Assembly (NCBI GenBank): GCA_945876095.1
Contig: CAMCMP010000008.1
Location: 59,971-123,970 of the forward strand
DNA: 64,000 nucleotides
Source: Chitinophaga pinensis
Lineage (GTDB): Bacteria > Bacteroidota > Bacteroidia > Chitinophagales > Chitinophagaceae
Direction of reading: 5' to 3'
The notes under the pieces were generated by a model. It ran no database searches. It was not told where the DNA came from and saw only the letters and a list, made by a program, of their open reading frames with translations. The translations under genes and the position numbers were made by a program. Each line of letters begins with the position of its first letter. Within the stretch, counting starts at the first letter, position 1. Of this stretch, positions 54,315-63,549 are shown piece after piece.

Positions 54315-55094
54315 TTATTTACCTGTAAATTTAGGCATTCGTTTTTCAATGAAGGCAAGAGTACCTTCTTTTCTGTCGGCAGTATCAAAGCTTTCACCAA
54401 ATGCAATATTTTCAATAACATAGCCATTGATGGAATTATCTTCTACTGCATTTACAGATCGAATACATTGTGAAATAGCAATGGGAGCTTTTGAATTGAT
54501 TACTGACAATATTGAAATTGCTTTGTTCATCAAGGATTCTTCTGGCACTAAGTAGTTTACTAGTCCGTATTGTAATGCAGTGCTAGCATCAATCATTATT
54601 CCGCTGATCAATAATTCTATAGCGCGCCCCTTGCCTATTAATTTTGTCAATCTTTGTGTACCACCATATCCGGGAATGATACCAAGATTAACCTCTGGTT
54701 GTCCAAAACGTGCATTTTCAGAAGCAATTCTAAAATGACAAGCCATAGCTAATTCACAACCTCCGCCTAATGCAAATCCATTCACTGCAGCAATAATTGG
54801 TTTGCCACTATTTTCTATTTTTAAAAAAATGTCTTGTACTCTTTTAGATAATTTAATTGCCTCAGTTTTGGTTAAATTTGAAAGTTCTGAGATATCAGCA
54901 CCTGCTACAAATGCCTTTGAGCCTGTACCGGTGATAATGGCAGATTTGATAAAAGGGTTCGTATATATTTCTTCAATTGCATGCTCTAATTCAGATAGTA
55001 CAATACTATTCAATGCATTTAGTTTCTCAGGTCGATTAATGACGACTGTGAAAATGTTATTGTTTATAGAAGTAATTAAAGTAGAGTAGTCCAT
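54315..55094 (-). CDS. Enoyl-CoA hydratase/crotonase-family protein
   Basis: A 259-residue crotonase. INRPEKLNALN opens the fold, AFVAGADISELS and FALGGGCELAMACHF form the oxyanion hole, and FGQPEVNLGIIPGYGGTQRL carries the catalytic glutamate region (both glutamates appear present: in GGCELA and GQPEVN). It would hydrate enoyl-CoA in beta-oxidation or in branched-chain amino acid breakdown. It lies just after the B12-binding subunit gene on the same strand (54 bases apart), suggesting use in an acyl-CoA route. Confidence 0.92.
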   Translation of the reverse strand: MDYSTLITSINNNIFTVVINRPEKLNALNSIVLSELEHAIEEIYTNPFIKSAIITGTGSKAFVAGADISELSNLTKTEAIKLSKRVQDIFLKIENSGKPIIAAVNGFALGGGCELAMACHFRIASENARFGQPEVNLGIIPGYGGTQRLTKLIGKGRAIELLISGIMIDASTALQYGLVNYLVPEESLMNKAISILSVINSKAPIAISQCIRSVNAVEDNSINGYVIENIAFGESFDTADRKEGTLAFIEKRMPKFTGK

Positions 55095-55148
55095 TTAAAT
55101 TATTTTTAGCTTGCTGTTGAAGCAATCAAATCAATTTTAATTAGGAAT

Positions 55149-55568
55149 TTAAAAATCTCGGTGGGTACTTACCCAATCCATTATATAATTAGCAATGGTA
55201 GTTGTACTAGTTCCTGGAGGAAATAATTCACCCACACCGATTTTATTTAATTCTTTCATATCTTCTTCTGGAATAATACCTCCACCTGTGAGTAGAACAT
55301 CCGTCATCTGTTTTTCCTTCATTAAATTTATTATTTTCGGAAAAATAGTATTGTGTGCTCCACTTAGGATGCTGACTCCAATGGCATCTACGTCTTCTTG
55401 TAATGCAGTATTTACTACCATTTCTGGAGTTTGTCGAAGGCCAGTATAGATTACTTCCATTCCTGCATCCCTCAAAGCAGTAGCGATTATTTTAGCACCA
55501 CGATCATGACCATCCAAACCAACTTTTGCAATTAATATGCGAACAGGTCTTTTTTTATTTATATTCAT
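55149..55568 (-). CDS. Standalone B12-binding subunit of an acyl-CoA mutase
   Basis: A 139-residue cobalamin-binding domain. The signature DxHxxG is present as [10 protein letters not shown], with the histidine that ligates cobalt; SILSGAHN and [10 protein letters not shown] are the other two B12 contacts (SxL and GG). It matches the C-terminal domain of methylmalonyl-CoA mutase and the small subunit of isobutyryl- or hydroxyisobutyryl-CoA mutases. A catalytic large subunit is not in the window, so the partner and substrate stay open. Enoyl-CoA hydratase follows on the same strand. Confidence 0.88.
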   Translation of the reverse strand: MNINKKRPVRILIAKVGLDGHDRGAKIIATALRDAGMEVIYTGLRQTPEMVVNTALQEDVDAIGVSILSGAHNTIFPKIINLMKEKQMTDVLLTGGGIIPEEDMKELNKIGVGELFPPGTSTTTIANYIMDWVSTHRDF

Positions 55569-55608
55569 ATTGTTTATTATAAGATAATTAGATTTGAAGA
55601 CAAAGTAA

Positions 55609-57141
55609 TTAAGCCTTAAAAACTTTCAATGCATTTTCGATTCTTTGAAGGGTAATCATTTTGCCAATTTTTTCGGATATGATAAATAGACCTGGTCCCA
55701 TTTTGCTGCCCACTAAAAATACTCTTAGAATCATTTGTAATTCTCCCACCTTACTATTTTTTTCTGTAGCAATTTGTTTGAAAATTGTTTCAATTGACAT
55801 TGCATCCCAACTTTCTAGTTGTTTTAATTGATCGATTAATGTATTGAAATAGTCTTTTTTAGTTTCATCCCATTTTGGCTTAACGGATGCTTCATCATAG
55901 GAGCTAGGTGAATTAAAAAAATAAACACCTTGGGTATAAAAATCTGGAAGTACTATACAGCGTTCTTTAATTAAATTCATCACTTCTCCTAAATAACCAT
56001 CCTCTATATTGGAGACTCCTTTGCTTAAGAAGATTTCCTTAACCCTTTCTTTATAATTTTCAATATCCAATTTTTTAATCCATTCTTGATTGAACCATTT
56101 TGCTTTTTCAAAATCAAATTTGGCACCTCCTTTATGAACCTTTTCGATACTAAATTTTTCAATTAGCTCGTCTAATGAAAATAGCTCTTGTTCTGTACCA
56201 TCATTCCAACCCAATACGGCCAACAGGTTGATGAAAGCTTCTGGTAAAAAACCCAATTCCTTAAATCCTTTAGTAATTTCAAGAGTATTAGCGTCTTTCC
56301 AATCCATAGCATAAACGGGAAAGCCTAGACGATCTCCGTCACGCTTACTAAGTTTTCCATTTCCATCTGGCTTAAGTATTAACGGAAGATGCGCCCATTG
56401 AGGCATTTTATCTAGTCCAAATAAGTATTTCCATAAAAGAATATGAACAGGGGCACTCGGTAGCCATTCTTCGCCCCTAAAAGCATGACTGATTTTCATT
56501 AAATGATCATCTACTACTACCGCAAGATGGTAGGTAGGCATTCCATCAGCCTTAAGTAGTACTTTATCATCTACTGTATTAGTATCAAATTCCATTTCCC
56601 CTCTGATCATATCTGTAAAGGGGATTAGCTCATTGGAATTTACTTTTATTCTGATGACATAGGGTGTCCCTGAATCAATTAATACTTTCGTTTCTTCGGG
56701 TAATAAGCGCAATGAATTATTCATGCTCATCCGAATATGGTGATCATATTGCAAACTAGTGCTGCCAGCATTCTTTAGCTTTTCTCTCATCGCTTCAAGT
56801 TCTTCAGCAGTATCAAATGCATAATACGCATTTCCTTGTTGAATCAGTTGTTCAGCATATTGGCGATAACTTGGTTTTCTTTCACTTTGCCGGTAAGGAG
56901 CATAAGGGCCACCATGGATTACACTTTCATCTGGCACAAGCCCACACCAATCTAAGCAGTCGAAAATATATTTTTCGGCACCTTCAACCCATCTTGTTTG
57001 ATCGGTATCTTCCACCCTAACTATAAAATCTCCTTTGTGTTTTTTTGCAAATAAGTAATTAAATAGTACGGTTCTAACTCCGCCTAAATGAAGCCCTCCA
57101 GTTGGACTGGGTGCAAATCGAACTCTAACTTTATTAGCCAT
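55609..57141 (-). CDS. gltX: Glutamyl-tRNA synthetase
   Basis: Class Ib synthetase for tRNA-Glu. The 510-residue protein has [17 protein letters not shown] (HIGH-type motif as HLGG), [20 protein letters not shown] and the KMSKS-type loop KLSKRDG, then a helical anticodon domain. Length is normal. It charges a tRNA that would be thiolated by MnmA. A promoter element ends only four bases before its ATG, so the mRNA is probably leaderless. It is upstream of the B12-binding subunit gene on the same strand. Confidence 0.96.
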   Translation of the reverse strand: MANKVRVRFAPSPTGGLHLGGVRTVLFNYLFAKKHKGDFIVRVEDTDQTRWVEGAEKYIFDCLDWCGLVPDESVIHGGPYAPYRQSERKPSYRQYAEQLIQQGNAYYAFDTAEELEAMREKLKNAGSTSLQYDHHIRMSMNNSLRLLPEETKVLIDSGTPYVIRIKVNSNELIPFTDMIRGEMEFDTNTVDDKVLLKADGMPTYHLAVVVDDHLMKISHAFRGEEWLPSAPVHILLWKYLFGLDKMPQWAHLPLILKPDGNGKLSKRDGDRLGFPVYAMDWKDANTLEITKGFKELGFLPEAFINLLAVLGWNDGTEQELFSLDELIEKFSIEKVHKGGAKFDFEKAKWFNQEWIKKLDIENYKERVKEIFLSKGVSNIEDGYLGEVMNLIKERCIVLPDFYTQGVYFFNSPSSYDEASVKPKWDETKKDYFNTLIDQLKQLESWDAMSIETIFKQIATEKNSKVGELQMILRVFLVGSKMGPGLFIISEKIGKMITLQRIENALKVFKA

Positions 57142-57145
57142 ATCG

Positions 57146-57153
57146 CAAAGATA
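57146..57153 (-). promoter_or_regulatory. Putative -7 promoter element of gltX
   Basis: Minus strand TATCTTTG, exact TAnnTTTG match; CGAT then ATG follow. The -33 TTG is not clear. Confidence 0.5.
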
Positions 57154-57202
57154 AGCTAGGACTGAAATTAAAGGAAATTAAAGTTTTTTCTTAAATAATC
57201 TA

Positions 57203-57913
57203 TTAAAAAAACTCAGCTATTTTATTAGCGATTATTAAATGTCCTTTTTGATTGGGATGATTTACCTGTGACATATAATTTGTAATCGGTTCCCCTGATA
57301 AAACTTTTTTCCTAAACTCCTCATAGCTATCTATTAATCCAACATCATATTTTTTAGCCAGAGCTTTTATCTGCAAAGCATGTTTTTCTAATTCATTATT
57401 GGGTGATAATATATCTACCCTTTGATCAGGGGAAGGAGTTAATAGGATTACTTTTATATTATTTTTTAAAGCTTTTTCAATCATTGTACTCCAAGCATTT
57501 GCAGCTTTTTCTATGCCAATAGAACGATCGTTGAGTGCATAGTCGATGAATATAACATCGGGTTGATGATTTAATACTGTTGAATCAAATCTTTTTTCAC
57601 CGCTTAATGAATTTTCACCGCCGATAGAAGTATTGATTATATTAATTACTGCAAAAGGATACTTTTCTTTTATAATTTTTAATACTTGCATTGGATAGGC
57701 ATCAAAAGTATTTACCACGGGGGTTTTAAAGTAGCCAGCTGGCACAGAATGCCCATGAAAAACTAAATTAATTGTTCTGTTTTTTGGCCACTCTTTTTTA
57801 AATTCAGTTTTGATATCAGTTAAATAAGATGATGGATCGGCAAGATGACCGTTGTCATTTTTCTGATAAGAAACTAATGAAAAAGCAATTAAAATAAATA
57901 TAATATTTTTCAT
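57203..57913 (-). CDS. Exported SGNH/GDSL-family hydrolase
   Basis: A 236-residue esterase-like protein with an N-terminal hydrophobic signal segment (KNIIFILIAFSLVSY). The four SGNH blocks are visible: nucleophile serine in FHGHSVPAG, glycine in NTSIGGENS, asparagine in DYALNDRS and the Asp-His-like block as NHPNQKGH. These proteins deacylate esters on carbohydrates or lipids; the substrate is unknown. A related extracellular carbohydrate esterase role is only inference. Confidence 0.84.
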   Translation of the reverse strand: MKNIIFILIAFSLVSYQKNDNGHLADPSSYLTDIKTEFKKEWPKNRTINLVFHGHSVPAGYFKTPVVNTFDAYPMQVLKIIKEKYPFAVINIINTSIGGENSLSGEKRFDSTVLNHQPDVIFIDYALNDRSIGIEKAANAWSTMIEKALKNNIKVILLTPSPDQRVDILSPNNELEKHALQIKALAKKYDVGLIDSYEEFRKKVLSGEPITNYMSQVNHPNQKGHLIIANKIAEFF

Positions 57914-57975
57914 CTTGTATAGTTTAAAAGTTATCGTAGCCCGGTCGATTATAAAAATTTATCCTTTCCTTTAAA

Positions 57976-58359
57976 CTAACCAACCACTGCAGTGAATTCA
58001 ATTTCCACAAGATATTCAGGAGCTACCAATTTACTTACTTCATAAAATCCAGTTGCAGGCTTTATGTCCTTAAAAAAACTAGCATGTGCTTTTGCAACTG
58101 CTTCAAAACTAGAAATGTCAGAAGTGAAAATTCGAGTACGAATTACATCCGTCATGCTTACATTCAGGTCTTTCAATACAATTTCAATTCTTTCTAAAAT
58201 ATTCATTGTTTGAGCATAGGCATCATCTGCTTTCACTTTTATACCATCTACAATTGCTACTGTCCCGGAGACTTCTATTATATTGCCTATTCGAACGGCG
58301 CGGCAATAGCCCATTTTATCTTCCCAAGGCGAACCTGTTAAAATATTCTTTCTTTCCAT
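57976..58359 (-). CDS. RidA/YjgF-family protein
   Basis: A 127-residue trimeric-type protein. VSGTVAI, the arginine in VIRTRIFTSDI and the late glutamate in YLVEIEFTAVV correspond to the RidA core. The conserved arginine suggests imine/enamine deaminase activity, but some subgroups lack it and others act on different substrates; the N-terminal half (SPWEDKMGYCRAVRIG) belongs to the subgroup with an early SPWE motif. It lies upstream of the SGNH hydrolase on the same strand. Confidence 0.88.
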   Translation of the reverse strand: MERKNILTGSPWEDKMGYCRAVRIGNIIEVSGTVAIVDGIKVKADDAYAQTMNILERIEIVLKDLNVSMTDVIRTRIFTSDISSFEAVAKAHASFFKDIKPATGFYEVSKLVAPEYLVEIEFTAVVG

Positions 58360-58527
58360 TTTTATAAAATGACTGGTTAATAATTTCTTACAATATTATA
58401 CTAAATCTGGGTAAACATTTTAAGATACACAAATGAAATTTTTAATAATATTTGTTCCATTAGGCTATACCCGAGTCAATTTTTCAATATCCATTTTTTC
58501 ATTGGCTTAATGCTTTTATTCATTGTA

Positions 58528-59544
58528 TTACCATTGGATAGCAACCTTACCCATACTTTTTCTTTTTTCAAGATATTCATGGGCATCTGCAATTGCCGAA
58601 GCTTCAAATACCTTACCAACAGTAGGTTTAAATACTCCTGATGCAGTGAGTTTAACGACCTCTGTTAAACAACGTTGTAATATCTGAGGGTGTTGATCTG
58701 CCACAGATAGCATATTCACTCCAATCATTGCTTTAGAGGGCATCATCAACATTACGGGATGATAAAAACCAAATCCGATGGCTGCTTTTAATTTACCCCA
58801 TAAGTTTTTATTGGTCATATCGGAGGCTCCGTAACAAATAATTCTACCTCCTGCTGCTAAGGAGCGAAATCCTTTTTTTACTGATTTACCACCAACCGCA
58901 TCAAATATTACATCCAGCCCTTTTTCATTAGTAATTTTTTTCACTTCTTTTTCAAAATCATGTGTTTGATAATTAATCGGATGATGTACACCCAATTGTT
59001 TCAAATATTTTATTTTTTCTTCAGAGCCAGCAGTGGAAAAAATTTCACATTGTTTGTATTTAGCGAATTGTATTAGCGCAGTTCCCACACCACCTGCACC
59101 AGAATGAATCAATACTTTGTTACCAGGATGAAGATTTACCATTTCTGCAGCTGAAAAATAGGCTGTACAATATTGAGTAGTTAAAGCGGTTGCAGTTGCA
59201 GCGTCGATAGTTTCAGGGATAATTGCAGTAGCTCTGGCATCCGTAATCGCATACTCTGCATAGCCACCAAAACGAGTCATTGCAGTTACTCGATTACCTA
59301 CTTTTAAATGAGTAACCTCCTCTCCAATTTTTTCTACAGTGCCAGCTACATCATACCCGAGAACACAGGGTATCGGCGGAGCATCCTTATACATTCCATT
59401 GCGAGCCATCACATCGGCAAAATTTAAACCAAATGCATCTACTTTTATTAATACCTGACCTGAAGTCGGAGTTGGAATAGGGATTTCTCTTGTTTCAAAT
59501 GCTTGTTGGGCTGATCCGTTTTTGATTAGAAAGATTGCTTTCAT
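58528..59544 (-). CDS. Quinone oxidoreductase-like MDR family protein
   Basis: A 338-residue zinc-free medium-chain dehydrogenase. NFADVMARNGMYK, VLGYDVAGTVEKIG, and the NADPH loop HSGAGGVGTALIQFAK are typical of the quinone oxidoreductase/VAT-1 branch; zinc-binding cysteines of alcohol dehydrogenases are absent. It probably reduces quinones or enones with NADPH. Complete length. Stand-alone, between a RidA-like gene and nhaD with wide gaps. Confidence 0.9.
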   Translation of the reverse strand: MKAIFLIKNGSAQQAFETREIPIPTPTSGQVLIKVDAFGLNFADVMARNGMYKDAPPIPCVLGYDVAGTVEKIGEEVTHLKVGNRVTAMTRFGGYAEYAITDARATAIIPETIDAATATALTTQYCTAYFSAAEMVNLHPGNKVLIHSGAGGVGTALIQFAKYKQCEIFSTAGSEEKIKYLKQLGVHHPINYQTHDFEKEVKKITNEKGLDVIFDAVGGKSVKKGFRSLAAGGRIICYGASDMTNKNLWGKLKAAIGFGFYHPVMLMMPSKAMIGVNMLSVADQHPQILQRCLTEVVKLTASGVFKPTVGKVFEASAIADAHEYLEKRKSMGKVAIQW

Positions 59545-59703
59545 TTATATTTTAATTTTTTAATTAGTTAATGAAAAAATTCATACGCCTCATTTAAACT
59601 ACTGAAAATTTGATAAAAAAATTGTAGATATTGTTTCCAATAAAATTGTTTGTTACCAGTTTCAAAATTACAATCAATCAAACAATTGGTATTTAATTTT
59701 ACT

Positions 59704-60981
59704 TTAAAATAAAACACCATCTTCTAAAAGAAATACAATAATTCCTGCTATAAATCCAATAATTGCTAGCCAGCTAATTTTTTTAAGGTACCAAATAAAA
59801 TTAATCTGTTCAATACCCATTACCGCAACACCTGCTGCTGAACCGATGATGATGGCGCTACCTCCAGTGCCAGTTGTTAAAGCAAGGAACTCCCAAAATG
59901 GATGATCAGTTGGATAGGTGGATAAATCATACATTCCCTGCGCAGCGGCTACTAGTGGCACATTATCTACTATGGAAGAAAGTATGCCTAGTGCAATACC
60001 AATAAGGTAATCGTTGTGAAGGGAATTGCTCAGGTAAGTGGCAGCTGTTTTTAATATTCCATAAGATTGCAATGCAGCTACCGCTAATAAAATTCCAAGA
60101 AAAAACAATATACTTGGAGTGTCTATTCTTTGCAAAGCCTTTGCAACAGTATACCTTTCTGCATAAACGCCTTCCTTTTTTTTATGAATCATTGAATTGA
60201 TTATCCACATGATACTGAGCGCTCCTAGCATTCCCATAAATGGTGGTAGATGTGTTATGGTTTTGAATGCTGGAACGCTTATCAACAAAACAATTCCAGC
60301 AAACAGTATAATATTACTTTCTTTTTTGTCCTTTAGTGATCTTTCTTTAGAAGGGGAAGAGATGATTTTTTTTCCTTTAAATTTACGTGACATCAATATT
60401 AGCGGAAGAACACAAGCTACAAAAGAAGGTAGGATTAGTTCCCGTATGATATTCAAAGCAGTTATTTGTCCTCCAATCCAGAGCATGGTGGTGGTAACGT
60501 CACCTAGTGGAGACCAAGCTCCACCTGCATTGGCTGCGATCACAATCATTCCAGCAAACCAAAGTCGATCTTCCTTTTCAGATAAAATTTTCCCACAAAG
60601 TGAAGTCATTACTATTGCGGTAGTTAGGTTGTCTAATAGTGCCGAGAGTAAAAATGTAATTCCTGTTACAATAAACAAGAGTCGCTTTTTACTGGTTGTA
60701 GTAATCTTTTGAGTAATAATTTCAAAACCATTGTGAGAGTCTATCAGCTCAACAATTGTCATAGCGCCAAGTAAAAAAAACAGGATAGAAGCAATTTCTC
60801 CTAGGTGTTCAAAAAGCTCTTTACTAACAGTATTTGATGAAGGGCTTTGTAAAATATAAATCGTCCAGCATAAGACTCCAGTTAATAGGGCTGCTGCTGC
60901 TTTGTTTAATTTTAATGACGCCTCAAAAGCAATTGCCAAATATCCCAAAATAAAAATGGAGATAAGTATAGTTGTAATCAT
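59704..60981 (-). CDS. nhaD: NhaD-family sodium:proton antiporter
   Basis: A 425-residue membrane antiporter with about twelve helices. The family's ion-binding segments are LLDNLTTAIVMTSL and the later SSIVDNVPLVAAA, together with GGAWSPLGDVTTTMLW and TGGSAIIIGSAAGVAVMG. ATG at 60981 begins directly at the first helix (TTILISIFILGYLAI), while the frame extends 19 codons upstream to a less likely TTG/ATT-type start. It would export Na+ or Li+ in exchange for H+. No regulator is seen. Confidence 0.9.
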   Translation of the reverse strand: MITTILISIFILGYLAIAFEASLKLNKAAAALLTGVLCWTIYILQSPSSNTVSKELFEHLGEIASILFFLLGAMTIVELIDSHNGFEIITQKITTTSKKRLLFIVTGITFLLSALLDNLTTAIVMTSLCGKILSEKEDRLWFAGMIVIAANAGGAWSPLGDVTTTMLWIGGQITALNIIRELILPSFVACVLPLILMSRKFKGKKIISSPSKERSLKDKKESNIILFAGIVLLISVPAFKTITHLPPFMGMLGALSIMWIINSMIHKKKEGVYAERYTVAKALQRIDTPSILFFLGILLAVAALQSYGILKTAATYLSNSLHNDYLIGIALGILSSIVDNVPLVAAAQGMYDLSTYPTDHPFWEFLALTTGTGGSAIIIGSAAGVAVMGIEQINFIWYLKKISWLAIIGFIAGIIVFLLEDGVLF

Positions 60982-61163
60982 TGTTACAAAGTACGTTTTG
61001 GTAAAGATAAGTGAATTACATAATCTGTCTTTAAGCAATTCTGAATGAGCGGACTCAAAAATTTTATACTTTAGATGCTTGTATATTTTATGAAAAAAAA
61101 GTTGAAAGCAATACGTTTAAAACTAAGTATTGCTGGTAGTTATTGTTAATGAAAGGAATTTAT

Positions 61164-62363
61164 TTAAATAGAAATTTTGCCTGGGTAATCTTCAAGTGCT
61201 TTTTCTAAACAATCCATAGCAGAATTGATAGCAGTAACATTTAAAACATAAGCAAGCCTAACTTCATTTTTACCAAGGCCGGGAGTGCTATAGAAGCCGC
61301 CAGCTGGAGCCAGCATGATGGTTTGTCCATTATAAGAAAAAGATTCTAACAGCCATTGACAAAAATTTTCTGCATCATCAATGGGTAATCTAGCAATCGT
61401 ATAAAAAGCTCCTCCTGGGTTAGGGCAAAATACGCCTGGTATTGAATTGAGTCTTTTTACAATGGTATCTCTTCTTTTTTTGTATTCGGCTTTTGTTTCA
61501 TCAAAATAATTATCTGGTAAATCAACTGCTGCCTCTCCTAATATTTGTGCAAAGCCCGGAGGACTTAGTCGGGCCTGCGCAAATTTCATTACAGAGTTTA
61601 ACACCTCCTTATTTTTTGTAATCAATGCTCCAATTCTACCTCCGCAAGCGCTATATCTTTTACTGATAGAATCCATTAAAACTATGTGGTTTTCCACCTC
61701 AGTTAATGTCATAAAACTGGTGTGACTTCCTTCATAACAAAACTCACGGTATGCTTCATCTGCAAATAAATAGAGGTTATGTTTTATAATAATTTGCTTT
61801 AAAATTTCCATCTCTTCCTTGCTGTATAAATAGCCAGTAGGGTTGTTAGGATTACAAATCAGGATCCCTTTTGTCTTGGGTGTAATTGCTTTTTCGAATT
61901 CAGCTATTGGAGGAAGTGCAAAACTTTTATCAATGGTAGAAGTAATTGGACGAACGACTACTCCAACTTCTACTGCAAACGCATTATAGTTAGCATAAAA
62001 AGGTTCAGGTATAATAATTTCATCGCCTGGATCCATGCAAGCCATCAATCCAAATAAAATAGCTTCGCTTGCACCGGTGGTTATTATAATTTCGTCGGTA
62101 GTAATGTGTATAGCTGATTTCGCATAGTAGCCTATTAGTTTTTTTCGGTAACTCTCGTTTCCTGCACTGTGACTGTATTCTAAAATTTTAAAATCACTGT
62201 TTCTTACAGCGTCTAGTGTTTGTTTTGGAGTCTCAATATCCGGTTGACCAATATTCAAGTGAAAAACGTGGATACCTTTTTTTTGAGCAGCTTCTGCAAA
62301 AGGAACTAATTTTCGAATCGGAGAAGTTGGCATAATATGCCCACGATGGCTGATAGATAACAT
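61164..62363 (-). CDS. PLP-dependent aminotransferase, class I/II
   Basis: A 399-residue fold-type I aminotransferase. LNIGQPDIETP near the start, TGASEAILFGLMACMDPGDEIIIPEPFYANY, NPNNPTGYLY, FADEAYREF, the PLP lysine in SISKRYSACGGRIG, and the arginine in NEVRLAYVLN that binds the substrate carboxylate. It is like aspartate/tyrosine-type aminotransferases (AspC/AraT); the real amino donor is not fixed by these motifs. It lies downstream of fmt on the same strand, separated by 194 bases, and has its own consensus promoter. Confidence 0.9.
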   Translation of the reverse strand: MLSISHRGHIMPTSPIRKLVPFAEAAQKKGIHVFHLNIGQPDIETPKQTLDAVRNSDFKILEYSHSAGNESYRKKLIGYYAKSAIHITTDEIIITTGASEAILFGLMACMDPGDEIIIPEPFYANYNAFAVEVGVVVRPITSTIDKSFALPPIAEFEKAITPKTKGILICNPNNPTGYLYSKEEMEILKQIIIKHNLYLFADEAYREFCYEGSHTSFMTLTEVENHIVLMDSISKRYSACGGRIGALITKNKEVLNSVMKFAQARLSPPGFAQILGEAAVDLPDNYFDETKAEYKKRRDTIVKRLNSIPGVFCPNPGGAFYTIARLPIDDAENFCQWLLESFSYNGQTIMLAPAGGFYSTPGLGKNEVRLAYVLNVTAINSAMDCLEKALEDYPGKISI

Positions 62364-62367
62364 CTTG

Positions 62368-62398
62368 CAAATATAATGATGAATAGCTAGTCATGCAA
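62368..62398 (-). promoter_or_regulatory. Consensus promoter of the aminotransferase gene
   Basis: Minus strand: TTG (62398-62396), 20 bases, TATATTTG (62375-62368), a full match. Only four bases (CAAG) separate it from the ATG, so the mRNA would be leaderless or nearly so. Confidence 0.7.
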
Positions 62399-62557
62399 GT
62401 TAGAATAGCATTGATTTTTGATTCTTATTTGTAGGTAACCGTTGTTTTTGAATATCGGGATAATATTATTTATTTTATTCATTCGATTGGAGGTCTTAAT
62501 AAATAAAGTTGGGATACATGAGCTTACTTCTTAGGATAAGTATGATTGAACGGCTGA

Positions 62558-63487
62558 TTAGGCCCATCTATAACCTCTTAAAAAATCGCCAATGGACATT
62601 TTCTTTTTGCCTTCTAATTGTAGCTCAAGTATAGCAATAGATCCATCGATTGCTGCAAAGTTTAAAAAAGTTTTTTTATCAGTCACCCATTCACCAACAG
62701 CTATGGAAGGTGTACTATCTATTTTTTCGGACTTATATATTTTCACTTTTTTCCCTTCTAAAAAAGTAAATGCAGTAGGATAAGGAGAAAGCCCTCTGAT
62801 TAGATTAAATATTTCAGTGATTGATTTATTCCAATCAATTTGGCAGGTAGCAGTAAAAATTTTTGGAGCAATTTTTAAATCTTTTAGCTCGGCACTTTCT
62901 ATTTGTGGGGACTCCGTTAAACCTCCTTCTGCTAGTCCTTTTACAGTTTGTAGTAGAAGTTCTGCACCAATTTCTTTCATCTTGTCATGAAGCTCCCCTG
63001 CAGTTTCTTGGTCTCCAATAGGCATTGAAGTTGTCAACAAAATATCTCCTGTATCAATCTCTTGTTGTAATTTAAAAGTAGTAACACCCGTAAATTTTTC
63101 TCCATTGATAATGGCCCAATTAATGGGCGCAGCACCACGGTATTGGGGCAATAGTGAACCATGCAAATTTACAGTACCCATCGGCGGCATATTCCATACT
63201 ACTTCTGGAAGCATTCGAAATGCTACCACTATCTGTAAGTCTGCTTGTAGGTTTTTGAGTTGCTCTAAAAAATCTGGATTCTTTAATTTTTCGGGTTGTA
63301 ATACAAAAAGGCCATGATCATTTGCAAATTGTTTCACAGCGCTTTGCTGTAATTGCATACCTCGTCCTGCAGCTTTATCGGGTGCTGTAACAACACCAAC
63401 AATTGAGCAGCCTGCTTTTACAAGTTTGTCCAGCGTAGCCACTGCAAATTCTGGAGTACCCATAAACACAATTCTTATTTCCTCCAT
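62558..63487 (-). CDS. fmt: Methionyl-tRNA formyltransferase
   Basis: Formylates the initiator tRNA using 10-formyl-tetrahydrofolate. The 309-residue protein has IVFMGTPEFAVATL, VTAPDKAAGRG, the catalytic region VNLHGSLLPQYRGAAPINWAI and DTGDILL, then the C-terminal tRNA-binding fold. Length is normal. ATG at 63487 is preferred to the one at 63496 because a promoter element ends five bases before the latter, which would then fall at the transcription start. It links to folate genes thyA and folA and to metG in the window. Confidence 0.95.
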   Translation of the reverse strand: MEEIRIVFMGTPEFAVATLDKLVKAGCSIVGVVTAPDKAAGRGMQLQQSAVKQFANDHGLFVLQPEKLKNPDFLEQLKNLQADLQIVVAFRMLPEVVWNMPPMGTVNLHGSLLPQYRGAAPINWAIINGEKFTGVTTFKLQQEIDTGDILLTTSMPIGDQETAGELHDKMKEIGAELLLQTVKGLAEGGLTESPQIESAELKDLKIAPKIFTATCQIDWNKSITEIFNLIRGLSPYPTAFTFLEGKKVKIYKSEKIDSTPSIAVGEWVTDKKTFLNFAAIDGSIAILELQLEGKKKMSIGDFLRGYRWA

Positions 63488-63501
63488 CTTTTTCATTGGT
63501 G

Positions 63502-63509
63502 CAAAGGTA
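63502..63509 (-). promoter_or_regulatory. Putative -7 promoter element of fmt
   Basis: Minus strand TACCTTTG, exact TAnnTTTG match; CACCA then ATG follow, the same spacing and bases as at thyA. The -33 part reads TTT at about 19 bases, a partial match. Confidence 0.5.
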
Positions 63510-63549
63510 GCCTCATTTTAATGATTCGAAAATAGCAATGAAATAGATT

